Of a stretch of 64,000 bases of DNA, positions 13,529-25,351 are shown one piece after another. The stretch's first letter is position 1; each line of letters starts with the position of its first letter. The stretch spans positions 2,358,501 through 2,422,500 of the forward strand of contig CM038911.1 in the NCBI GenBank assembly GCA_021904315.1. The letters are read 5' to 3'. Source of the stretch: Sphagnum magellanicum (taxonomy: Eukaryota > Streptophyta > Sphagnopsida > Sphagnales > Sphagnaceae). The notes beneath the pieces are model-generated. The model ran no database searches and was not told where the DNA came from. It saw nothing but the letters and a program-made list of their open reading frames with translations. Made by a program: the position numbers and the translations under genes.

Positions 13529-16388
13529 GGGGATTCTGCTACCAGTTACATATACTCTTAATTGCAAAAGTCAGCCCAGCTGGTGGTTGTCTGTTGAATG
13601 TGTTCTGAGAGTTTTAGCGGATATATGATCAATGAGTGGGTGTGAAAGAGCAGGATTAGAGTAATGCTTGTTTGTAGCAGGGGCAAGCTTGTTTTGCATA
13701 AGATTATTCTGTTCTCTGTGTTTTTAGTGAAGGCAAAAGGAGAAACTGAGGAAGTATTTTGAAGTAGCCTGATGTTTACACTGAACTATGTGGTGTGGAT
13801 GTTGAACTTCCAAGCAGTTTGCCTTAACTTTTTCCTCACTGCCAGAACCTGCAATCATTTTCTCACAATCTGTACTCTCAGGGATTTTCTGCTGGAAATG
13901 GCTTATGGGTGTGCCCAGAGGGGATGTAGGGAGGAAGATTTTGTGTGCGGGGTCTTTGTGCTCTTTGGGGAGTAGTTGAAGGCATGATATCGTGACATGG
14001 TTGTGATTTAGAACCATTTTCCAAGAGTGTGAACACCCAGCAGGTTACTGTTGTAACTTGGAATAACCCTTGTCTAGTCCAATAATTGAGCATTCTATTT
14101 GAAATTGTGCATGACACTATAACTGAGTAATGTAATGAAACCCTGGCAAACATCATTAAACAAAGCACCCAGCAAGGGGGGAGGGAAGAACAAAGAGAAA
14201 GGACTCAAGTCTGAGCCAGATGTCCAAAAACCTGAAGTGATCACAAATGGGCAAATCCATTATTGTATTTGAACTTCTGTGCTGTGCTGTGGTGCACTAC
14301 TAGTGACAATCGACTAATTTTATTTTTTCTTATGTTTTCAGATGGTTTCCAAGAATTCGTCCTTCTTTATGTCAATGTCAAATTTAATTTGAATTAATAT
14401 AAATTTTATGGACATGAAAAGACACATGTTAATTTGGGAATGCCCCACCCTCTTGGGGCTTTACCATATTAGTAAAACACTTGGAGAAATTCCATAGTGT
14501 ATTTGGAGGGCACCTTATGTGCATTCATATCACCTCCTCAATGAGATGCACCTTATAGGCTACAAGACATGAGGCTCTTATTGCCTCAAGAGCTGTGTCT
14601 ATTTTTGTGATAACATTCACCTCATGCTTTACAATTTGGGTAAGGCTCAAGGGTGGGGGGGGGGGCACTCACCCTAACAAAAGACCTATAATGAGGTGAC
14701 AACTACTTTCAATCTAGCACCTAGTGCCTTTGCATTACATTTTCTATTATGCCTTAATCAAGGCATGGAATCCACCTAGAAAGCTTGTAATTCATTTTGA
14801 CTAATCAACTAACAATCTCAAAGAAAATTTTATAACAATTTTGGACAAACTAAGAACATCTTTCAATCAGGTTGTCTTGCTCACAATCATTTCATAGCTT
14901 TTACCAATCAAACATCAACCAAATGCACACAATCATCTGATTTCTCTAACAAATGCAAGAGTTGTTGTCAAATTGTGAATCATCATAAAGTGATATATGT
15001 ATCATGGGAAGATTTTTTCTTTTAAAAATTCTAAAATTTTCCTTACATATGAAATATTCCTAGATTTCCTACCATTGATTACTTACATATTTTCAACCCA
15101 GTTGTAATTTTCCAATGGAAGATGTCTATTTATGACAAGGTCCCATTTTAGTGGCTTTCCATTAAGTTGTGATAATCACAATATAACATATGTATTGTGT
15201 GTAACTATGAAAATAACAACACAATGGAAATAGACCCTAGCCCTAATGGACACTTAGGATGACTTTCAACTATTTACATCCTTTCTACTAATGGACAAAC
15301 AAATGAAAAGAATAGTTACAATCTTTCTTTTGATTGACACATGAATGGGAATAATGGATTTTGTAATCGAGTGCCCTTAGAACATCTCTAGTATGGGTCT
15401 CCAAAGCCCATTGCAACAATACCTTGCCATTGGCAACCAAAAATGACATTGATGTACACACTCATCCCACATTTTGGTTGATAAAAGAAACCTTGGTCTT
15501 GGCATAATATCTGTTTCACTCACTTTTCTACCACACCATACCAAGTTCTTAAATAATTTTGCAACCCTTTTTCAGAATCCAATGTGCCACAATCAAATAC
15601 AAATGTTGCAATGATGAAAATCAAGAAAGGAAAGAATTTTGTTTCAAAAGAAAATAAATAGGTCTACCACAATTTTCTTCATATTTTGTAGGAACCTAAA
15701 ACAAGTATTGAATAAAGGACAATTTCATTTTGGCATTGGATTTAGGAACATCTTAATCAAAATCAACCTACAAGATCCTTTTGAAACAAAATGGGAATGA
15801 TTGAACATAATGTCAAATTCATTAAGCAATATGGAACAATGAAAGCACTTTATGTCAAAGATTTTAATTGATGATGTTTTACAAAATGCATTGGAGTTAT
15901 TCAAATCAAAATGCCCCACAAATGTGAGTTTTTTCTTCACATATTGTTGACTAATTTTGAAAAATGTTCCTAGATGAACAAATTTTAGGGAGGATACAAA
16001 GAATAATAAGATTTTGAAGCAATCTACTCCTAATGAACAATATGCATTTATTGATTTTGACTATCAAAGTGAACTAAATAATTTAGAACTACCTATCAAC
16101 ATTGGTAGTTCAAGTTTAAAAAGGCAAGAAGGTTCAAGAACCACAAAAAAGGAGCAAAAAAACTTAAAGTTTAGTGATTTTATAATGTGAGTTCATGCAC
16201 AAACCACTATTGACATGGTTATTACAACATTAAAAAAGGCAATAATCATGGAAGAACAAAACATAATGCCCCTATTCATAGTATTGAATTTGTTAAAGTT
16301 AAGGAATATTTCATGCTTCAAAGAAGAAAAGAACTTCAAAAGCTCCAAATGAGACTTCAAGCCACCATTGTGATTCAAGCAAAGACAA
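13529..16388. other. SR gene 3' flank and intergenic DNA
   Basis: The first several hundred bases after the TGA stop are probably 3' UTR; no unambiguous polyadenylation site was chosen. A run of G interrupted only slightly lies at about 14655-14667. A word at 14434-14475 (tttgggaatgcccc, then ggggctttacc) recurs at 37209-37250, so a dispersed repeat is present. No gene was recognised. Confidence 0.4.
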
Positions 16389-17295
16389 TGTTGCAACTCT
16401 AGCCTTTGGCTCGTGACCAAGGCAAGGATTTGCAAAGGTGCGAGCCAGGATGAAGCTCGAGAGTCACATTTCATGTTTTCAAGAGTGCAAAAGAATATGA
16501 TGGAATGAACCCTCACACTCCCAAGTAAACTCCCATTTGAGAATTGGAGTCCCAATGGATTCCCGAATCTTCAGAGGGTGATTGCAGGGGTCAAAACTCA
16601 TTGGATTGACAAGCTCTTTATATCATTGAAAAGCTCTTGGAACGTAGATGTCTGAAATGGGCTCGCATGACCCATTTGGACACTAAATCACAAGTTATGG
16701 CCAAAAGAAAGGTCGGGAATCAAATTGGAATTTGACTCCTGACCACTAAAAGTCCGGAATCACCCCGATTTCCTTGCGTGTAAATAGCGTGCGACATACC
16801 ATTGGAAATATTTGATGAGGGCTACAACTTTGCTTCAAACCTCATCTCGATCGGTTTGCAAACAAAGTTATGGGCCCCCAAATTCGTGAAAGTCCCAACT
16901 TAGGGAATTTTGGGACTCCCACTTGGGAATCTTAGGACAAAATGCCATTTGGATGTTAGTCCCGTGGCTAGCCATAAAGTATACTAAAAGGGGGAAAATG
17001 GTGGCTTGCCCCAAGTTCGGCCCATGGTGAATCTTGTGAGCCTGAGTTTGCTCGTGGGTCGTCCTAACACCAAAAGTGTTTTAGCTATGCACTAACCAAC
17101 TTGTTATTTGGTTTTTGCAGGTCCGTGTGAATGATTGATCACTTGTCATTCTTCCTAGTCCCATCTCGGAGCTCCAACACACCCCTCTACCCCCAAAATG
17201 CTATGAGCTAGGGAGTGTGCCCCAACTCCTTACTCTTCCCTTATTTTCACTGTAAACTCACATTTGAATCTATCAAGGAATTTGGGAACGCGTCA
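16389..17295 (+). repeat. LTR-like dispersed repeat, copy 1
   Basis: This 907-bp segment is matched in reverse orientation by 50730-51716. Shared blocks include one around 'cctagtcccatctcggagc', the phrase gggtcaaaactcattgg versus its complement, and gtgaaccctcac-like words. In the shared orientation both copies can be trimmed to start TGTT and end GCGTCA, as an LTR would. Four of five flanking bases agree (gacaa and aacaa). No internal retrotransposon domain adjoins, so a solo LTR or other non-coding element is likely. Confidence 0.6.
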
Positions 17296-17901
17296 AACAA
17301 GCCCTTCCAAGGAGATTCCAAAACCAACAACTTCATTTTGTGAAAATTCACATGAAGATTCAATTACATTTGACAACTCACCACATTTGCATAGACATGA
17401 ACTTGAAACATACATTAATCCACAAATTTCATCACAATTAAAAAGGTTTTTGGAAATGTTTGATATTGAAAAAATAAAATATTTATTTCAATAGATATTG
17501 TTGCCCTTTCAAGCCCAAAGATGTTCCACAAGGTCATTTTTAAGATTATAATGAATAGTTGCATTTTCAATCTCAATGGTTTTTTGGCAATAATTTTCAA
17601 AAAAAACCCCCACTTCAAATGTGAACCATTAGTTCCAATGTCAAACAAAGGCTATATATTGCAAATTGGATTCATCTTATATGATCATATTGTGCAAAAT
17701 CACACACCCTATGATAATGTTTTTGATCGTGACCATGTCCCATTGTGTACTTGGATTTTGAATGATTACAAAATGTGTTTGAAACACCCCAAAATATCAC
17801 TCCACATTTTTTCTAATTTTTTTTTGCATTTAAAAAAAAAACTACTATTTCTTTTTCCTTGTGGTTCATTGCGATGAATGCAAAAATCAAACACCATCTT
17901 C
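17296..17901. other. Intergenic, no gene recognised
   Basis: AT-rich sequence with overlapping short open stretches on both strands and no recognisable domains. Nothing else can be supported between the LTR-like repeat and the 72-bp tandem array. Confidence 0.35.
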
Positions 17902-18160
17902 TAATGGATGGAATTCATCCATAATGTTCTTTCATGATTGATGTGATAGATGCGAATATTAGACACCATTTTTTAATGGATGGAATTCATCCATTATGTT
18001 CGTTCATAACTAATGTGACAGATGTGAACATTAGATGCCATTTTTTAATGGATGGAATTCATCCATAATGTTCATTCATAACTAATGTGACAGATGTGAA
18101 CATTAGATGCCATTCTTTAATGGATGGAATTCATCCATAATGTTCATTCATAACTCCCAA
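17902..18160. repeat. 72-bp tandem repeat, about 3.6 copies
   Basis: The word taatggatggaattcatcca starts at 17902, 17974, 18046 and 18118, exactly 72 bp apart each time. Each unit holds an EcoRI-type palindrome centred on GAATTC, with TGGATG/CATCCA arms, followed by an attcat...gtgacagatg block. Copies differ by only a few bases and the last is truncated. There are no unique spacers, so it is not a CRISPR-like array. Confidence 0.9.
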
Positions 18161-18599
18161 TTAAATCTTAAATAATTTTTAATTAATTATTAGTTAAATC
18201 TTAGGTAACTCTAGTTAACTCCTCATTAAATCTTAGTTGTTTTGAATTAAATTTTAATTAACTCATAATTAACTTTCAATTAAAAAGGTTATCAAAAAGT
18301 TTATTTACTCAATGCACACATAGAAGCTTCCTTGGAAGCTTCTTTGACCTAGGTCCCCAAAGAGATATAAATAAAAATAGGACTTTTCATTTCCTTCAAT
18401 ATGCTCAACACCAATTTTAGGCACAATTTTGCACCATAGCCTTGTCATGTTCTTTTCATGTTCATGTCTACATATGTTGACATAATAAAGATTTGTTTTC
18501 ACGTTTGTTTTACACATTTCATGTTTTTGTTCTTAGTTCTTGTGTTCTTGTTTTTGAATCACATAATTTTATTTTGTTCTTTCTTTGAAAGTTAGATTT

Positions 18600-19130
18600 A
18601 GACCTTTGCTTTAACCTTTGTTTTTGTGGTTATTTGTGTCCTTAACATTTATGAATTGTTTGAACAAATATTCTCCATTGAAGGTAAATCATTGACAAAG
18701 ATATAATAATTTGGATATGTTTTACCATTGCCAACAAATTCCATGTCGACAACTAACCCTTGAAATAAGTTAGTAACAAGTGGCAACCAATCTAACACAT
18801 TGATGTCATTGTTACCATTGGGAAGGCCAAAAAAGACATGCCAAATCCATAGTGATTGGTCAACAATAGTTTCAAGAATGATTAACCTATTACCATTTTT
18901 TAATCTTGAAATTGCCATTACCAAGCAATTGGACAATTTTTCTAACAATAATGCGTTCAATCTAAACTTGTAAACATATTTGGAAAACCTCAATCCTCAT
19001 TAATAATTCATTGCCTCTCAATATCCTCTTTTCTAGGTTGCTTAAAATATTGGGTTTCAAAAATTTCTTTGACAAACTTCACTTGCTTTCATTATTGTGT
19101 TTTCTTGCATACAATAATATTCATCAACTA
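18600..19130 (-). pseudogene. PIF/Harbinger-type transposase relic
   Basis: On the minus strand the segment decodes, with several stops and at least one frameshift, into the conserved core of a plant DDE_Tnp_4 (PIF/Harbinger) transposase. An EDRGFPNMF-like motif comes first. Next are a SLD motif at the usual first catalytic Asp and a KNCPIAW motif. LWIWHVFFGLPN and NDINVL follow, the latter carrying the second catalytic Asp. A shifted frame continues with an IYLQW-FVQTI-like stretch. These transposases cut and paste elements with TWA target duplications. Only the middle of the protein is recognisable, so this is an inactive fragment. No terminal inverted repeats were found around it. The assignment rests on recalled family motifs and is fairly secure. 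Confidence 0.75.
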
Positions 19131-22100
19131 CATTAAATTTTATTCAATAAATAAAAATGTGCAAAACAATTGTGAATTTTGGATGGAATTTGAGCCTAGA
19201 TTCTCAACTACATCTCATTTTTGCAAAAATAAATAAATTACATGCATGTACACCATCAAGAATGGAAAAAAACAATGTTTTCCTCATTCTAAACCTCTTA
19301 AACGTTGGTGATGCACAAAAATAATCCCTTTAGATTCTATCTTGTCTTCCTTGCCTTTCTCTCTCTCTCTCAAATTAGGTTTTCATCTTAGATATAAACC
19401 TTCATGTTCTCTTTTCTTTTAAATTTCAAAATGAATCTATATTTGATTCATGAATGTGCTTGCAAATAGATGTTCACTATCATCATCTTCAAGCGTGACT
19501 TGAAAGTTATCTTGTAATTGTTTTCCCCAACATTCCATTGGAGGTAGAAAATGTAGAATCTTCTATTTACTTTACAATAAAACATTTTATCAATGCCTTG
19601 TGAAAGTTTTTTGGCACATGTGTGATGAAGTGTTGAATATTGGAACCAAGTTAGGTTCTTGAAGTGGGGTAGTTTTTCACCATATACCAACCCCTACACA
19701 ATAGAATTTGCACACACACCATTCAAGCAAGTTTATGGTGTTGGATGTAAAGAAGTAGTGAAAATGTTCTCAATACTTAAAATGTGAAAAATGGTTATAA
19801 GATACACAAAGTTCATGCCATGATGATTATATTAACTTTACTTAGTTTTAAACATATGTGCACTTTAAATTACCTCATTTATTAAATACATAAAATTGTG
19901 TTCCTTCACAAAGAAAATTAAAAAATAATTAAACAAAAAATGCATAGGAATCAAAATAAAATGTGATACATAACAAATGGAATAAATATTAAAAAGAAAT
20001 GAAATCTCTTGTCATTTGCCTCCCCATACCTGCTACTTCTAGTCTCTAAAACTTTAAATCCAAAATAGTTAAATCTTTAAACACATTTTTACAATGCAAG
20101 ATATATTATATAGGCGTGTTTGAAGCAATAGTGTGTGGTTATTTGAATTTATAAATATTTATTTATTTATATTTTTAGTTATTTCAATATCACATAATTG
20201 TGGGTTCTAGTTCTTTGAAAAATTAGAACAAATAACTATCAATCACTATTATTACACTTAAATAATTAATGATTTTCATGAAATAAATAACAATGAATGA
20301 ACAATATTATGTCCATTCATTTGAGTTTTCCAAAATTTTGAGAATTGGAATTATATATGAGGACCAAATCTTTGATGTTTTGAAAATCACAATCATGAAT
20401 CCTAAGAATTAACCTAATAACCTTGGAGTCTATTATTGTTTTTAAAAAACTACCCAACATTGGTTAAAAAATCTTCCTTTTTTTCCATATGGTGCAAGTT
20501 ATTTCTAACATTAAGATGTTATTTAAATGAATGCATAATTGTTTGGCTAAAGGCTTGGCCCAACAAAATAATAAAAGATACAAGAAATTGATAAACTAAT
20601 TAAACATTCAAAGTAATTTTTAGTGTTGTATTGATTTTGAGATTTTTTTTCCCTTGTTGGTTAGCTAATTCATGGATTCTACATTTTTGATTGGATGTTT
20701 TCTTTTATTTTGTCACATCAGATATGCATGCAAGTATGAGTTTTGAAACTTTGAATTATTTGATTTTACCATTCGTGATAAATTTGAATTTTTTCTTTTC
20801 TATCTATTATAGTTCAACTATCAATTATATATATATATATAGTTTACTATATCTACTATAGATCAACTTGAAAATTCAATTGTTGTTTTGGCTTATCAAG
20901 TTTATTTTGTCTATAGGTTAATTGTTTATTATATATATTTTATTTAATATAAGTGAGTTGTTAATTTTGTTTGTTCAATCTATTACAAGTTAGCTCAAAA
21001 ATTCAATCTCTATTTTGGGTATTTGTGGGTCTTGAATTTGTGTATTCTTAAGTATTTGTTGTTTTTGTGAGTCTTGAGTAATTTTGTTTTATATCTTTAT
21101 TTTTTTTAATGAGTATGTCCTTTGAATTTGTTATTTGTTCATGGTCCATTATGTCCAAAAGCCCTTATTGAAGAAATATTTTGAACAATGAACATGGATT
21201 CAACTACAACCTTCATTATAGAATCAACTTTAGGGATGACCATAGGATGTTAAGATTTTAAATTTATAAATGACAATTTTTATATCATTGTATGGGTACA
21301 AACATATTATGCACATAAGTATTTTAATAGTGTTTTTTTTTTTTGGTTGTCTTTCTATAAGTTTTGGGACAATGTGACACATAAGAAAACTAGATTATAG
21401 AATCTATGTCAATTTGAATCTAAATAACCTTTTCTGGAATTATAACCTTAAATTCTATTCATATGCGGAACTGCATCCACTTCAACAACCCTATACCCAA
21501 TAATTGTTGTGAGTTTAGGAAAGTAAATTGAATTGTATCCAAAGGTTTTGGAACATTTTTAAAAAATTTTAAACCTTACCTAGAAGGTTAATCAAAATTT
21601 ATAAAATATGTAATACTCGAGACTATATGTTCTCTTAAAAACTAATACCTAGTAACCAGTGGTAGTAACTAGAGTTGTGTGTATAAGAATCAACAATTGT
21701 ATATATGGTGTGTAAATCTCAGGTAAATCATTTACACTTACATGTCCAAACTTTTTACATTTACACTTATCATGTAGCTATGTATATAAATATTTTTTCA
21801 CACTTACACAAGACCAGTGCAAATATTTGTCAAATACATTTTACATGGGCCTGTGTACATGTTTTGAGGAGTGTAAATGTAAGTACTAAAATGATTTTGT
21901 AAATTCACCCTTTCTTTGGGCCTCCTTTCACCTTCAAACCCCTCTTTTAGTGGCGTCCATAAAATAAGAAAAATTGATTAAATATGGGTATGAAATGCTG
22001 AAACTCAGCATTTAATTCACAAGGTTAAAAAATAATTGTAACATTTGGTAGGGTTTAGGGTTTTTTACACTTATGCTTATATTGTTTTACATGACATACA

Positions 22101-24645
22101 ATAAATTTACATGGTTTTACACTTACACAAAGTGTAAGTCCCAAACCATTTACACCCACAACAATAGTACTAACCAATGTTGCCTGGATCTTGGATTTTA
22201 CAATAACCATCAGTTCCATATTTTCAAACTTAAAAAAAAATGAAATACTTGCCAAATCTGAATCTATGGAATATTTTTAAAAGTTACGACAAGTGACAAA
22301 TCCAATTTTAAGGAATATTTGTAAAAGTTAAATCATGTGCCAAATTTGGGTTTGGATCAAAACTTTTGGACTACCAATTTTTTGATCTAATGGATCTTAC
22401 ATGGATAACCCTCGCCAAATCTATGTCTAATTTGGTTTTGATTCTAAGTGTATTCTCGAGTTTTTGGAGGGAGCCACTTTGATTGGTTGGTTTGCAAATT
22501 GTTTTCTCGATATGGAAACACTAAGTTGTTGTTATTGTGTACTATCAGGTCAACAGCTACAACTATCATTGTTTACACACATATCACAAATGACAAAAGC
22601 CTCCTTAATGATAAACTAATCTTGATACTCTTGAAACGTAAAATATGATTCATTTGTAAACAAACAAAATTTAAGCCTCAAACAAAAAATGAAAAACAAC
22701 ACCAAATCATGTGCAAAAAAACACCTTGTGTCCCAAAATTTCAAATCTTCAAAAGTGAGTTGAAAACTCATAACTTGAAATTACATCCTAAATATTAAAT
22801 AATTCAAAGCCTATTCACACATAAGCCAATTATAAACTAAAATACAATTACCTAAGGAATTAGTGAACAAACATTTAAACGCTCAAGTGAATCCAAGGGA
22901 GAGCTCCATTGTTTATGGTCTCCAAAACACTAAAGTTTTTCAAAAACAAATTAGAAATGAGTAAGTTACATCCTCCAAAAGTAGAGGGAGTCAAGAACTA
23001 AAGAAAACAAACCACAGAACATTACAAAGCCGATTCTTGAACACCCCAAATTTTTTTTGTATGTTGCTCTGTTGCTATTATAGTCCAAAGATGATCTTTA
23101 AAACTAAAGATGACACTCCTATAACACTTTAAATCATTTAAAATGAACAAGAAATCAGAAAGTTAAAAGTTTCAAAAGGAAGAGGGGTCCAAAGAGAAAA
23201 AAAAAAAAGTTTTGTAAGTTGAAAAGCTTATTTTTCTTTTGGTTATTTTTCCATTACTCCTTTTCCTTTGCACTTCAAAGATGATTTCTAAAGCTTGAGG
23301 TAGCACTTTCATAACATGTTAAATCACTCAAAATAAAGCATAGATGATAAAAATTTAGAGAAGTGTTCAATCATAGGGTAGTGATTGATGATGGGCAGTT
23401 CCACCCTATGTTAACCCAACTTGGCACTAAAATAATTGAAATTTTAATTGAGTACTAAATTAACACACTTGACATTGCCCCCAAGATAAATGTGAAGTAA
23501 CATTCAATCTTGCCTTGGGACACCATCGAGTTGCCCCAAAAGATTTTGCTGGACAACCTTAGGTTACCTAAGGAACAAACTAAATTTGCCTCAAGACAAG
23601 TCTCAATCCTCAAACCCCATGGCTTGATCCATATAACAAACTGGGGAATTGACATGGCTTAGACTTCCCGTGCCACCATGGTGCCCCTAACACAAGTCAT
23701 ATTTCATGCAAGCTAAACAGACATGAAGGGGCATGTCACCTAGACTTGACCACCTTTTGTCTAACCACAACCCATAACATTACATATGCCCATAGTTGTT
23801 AATGTAGTGAAGTACAACAATACTGCTGCAACTTTTTCCTTTCAATCCACCCTTTGCCCTGTTTTTTTATCATGTTTTGTATTCGCAACCTCCCATGTTA
23901 TGAGTACCAAGGAACACATAACATGCCAGGTAGCATGTGCTAAGGGTCTTGTAACATGTTACATACCCTAGCACCCATAGCATGCCCAATGTGAAATCCA
24001 AAAAAAGTTAATTTAAAAAAAACCCAATCAATGAATTGGCCAATTTTAGCATATTACACAAGCTTGTACACAATATTATGTAACTTCTTGTGCCAAGAGC
24101 CACCTTCAAGTCCCTTTATGCACCTAATAACTTACTCCTTTGTTACTATTCTAAAGGCTTAGTACTATCTAGACCTCATAGTGATGATCATGCTACAGGA
24201 AATGGTGTTTAGTGATTTTTGGCCATACCCGCTGGAGTCGCTGCCATGTAGCACCAATGTTGAGCGGGTATGTCAATGGACCTTCGATCTAATGTTGGTC
24301 TGCTATGAAGAAATTGCCCAAAGCCATATCACCTTGATGTAATATTCTTATAATGCCCTTATAACTCCATATGGTGGTCTATTGATATCCCTATCAACAC
24401 CGGACATGCATAACTAATAACTTTTGAAGATACAAGTTCAGACTGCTACTGACCATTTTCAGCAACAAATCATACGCAGTATCAATAGAGAAATTTAAGG
24501 TTTGAGAATTTAAATATTCATTTTTCCTTATGGTTCTCAGCTATTTAATAGGCAAACTGATGGGGAAGCCTGGAGAGGATTTTATTTTTTTTGGGTTGTT
24601 TCTAGCTAAAAAGCTTGTTGAAGGACACTTGATATTTGTGTTCAT
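19131..24645. other. AT-rich intergenic DNA with short foldback words
   Basis: No gene is recognised in about 5.5 kb. It contains a (TA)n tract at about 20826-20841. A cluster at about 21690-22200 has the word tttacacttac in both orientations, including the hairpin CTTACAC-aaa-GTGTAAG near 22123-22139. Near 24184-24270 lies a segment whose 'gttgagcgggtatgtcaatgg' resembles gttgggcgggtatcaaaatgg at about 37391, another dispersed repeat. Confidence 0.4.
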
Positions 24646-24817
24646 TGTCGTGACGTGTAGTGTCGTGACATACAGTGTCATAAAGGTGTGAATCCGCAGG
24701 AAACTCTACTAAACAAACAACCTAAAACCAATTAAAGGTAGAAACTAATCAAAGAAATGCATGCACACACATATATACACAATGCACAAGGGAGGCTGAG
24801 ATGAAATTCTCATGTAT
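24646..24817 (-). repeat. Outer LTR fragment A (5' part of U3)
   Basis: This 172-bp block begins TGTCGTGACG and ends catgtat on the plus strand. It is a near-copy of 25131-25302 (4 differences). It lies outside the full 3' LTR, joined to it with no intervening base at 24817/24818, and is bordered by TCAT. In element orientation it is the first part of an LTR following directly on the last base of another, as in a two-LTR circle junction. Confidence 0.9.
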
Positions 24818-25302
24818 ATTGAAATAAATTGCAAAGAAGCAGTGAAGGTGTATGTAGATGGTGGCCGTGCAGTAACCACCATGAGCATCTAGAAAATCCA
24901 AGTAAACTATGGAGGCAACTCTCATACAAAGGAATTCTAGAAAAACTAAAGGATAAGGGAAGGGCTTGGCCCTTTTATACAGCCACCAAAAGCTGAAACC
25001 CTAAACCTAATGGCGCACAGTCACTTAAGAACGTTCATAACCTTACAACCATACAATAACCCTAAAAGATATGACGGGCATGCCCGTAATCGGCCATCAT
25101 GCATGAGGCCGTGCATATGGGCATGACAGCTGTCGTGACGTGTAGTGTCGTGACATACAGTGTCATAAAGGTGTGAATCCGCAGGAAACTCTACTAAACA
25201 AACAACCTAAAACCAATTAAAGGTAGAAACTAATCAAAGAGATGCATGCACACGCATATATACACAATGCACAAGGGAGGTTGAAATGAAATTCTCATGT
25301 AT
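24818..25302 (-). repeat. Full 3' LTR (A-GC-B)
   Basis: This is a 485-bp LTR when defined by the polypurine tract at one edge and by the sequence that abuts the primer site in the 5' copy at the other. In element orientation it consists of block A (25302-25131), the dinucleotide GC (25130-25129) and block B (25128-24818). Block B holds a TATA box and the predicted RNA start. The A/B boundary is the near-palindrome CATGACAGCTGTCGTG at 25121-25136. Trimming to TG...CA (TGAG...TTTCA) is possible within a few bases of each end. Confidence 0.85.
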
Positions 25303-25310
25303 CCCCCCCC
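25303..25310 (-). other. Polypurine tract (G8)
   Basis: Eight consecutive C on the plus strand read as GGGGGGGG in element orientation. They stand between the end of the integrase/PHD coding part and the first base of the full LTR. The polypurine tract primes plus-strand DNA synthesis and so fixes the U3 start. Its position supports block A as the beginning of the LTR. Confidence 0.8.
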
Positions 25311-25351
25311 AGACCTGAGCCGGGAAAAGCGTGGCATGGTCTGAGTAGGAA

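Noticed and set aside
17902..18160. CRISPR-like regular array
   Set aside because: The whole 72-bp unit repeats with no unique spacers, and the setting is a plant nuclear genome.
24646..25128. Reading 24646-25128 as the true LTR (TGTC...GACA)
   Set aside because: It has TG...CA ends and TCAT flanks. However, the polypurine tract abuts block A at 25302 and the self-primer site abuts block B at 34172, so reverse transcription would produce the A-GC-B order. It is kept as the alternative model.
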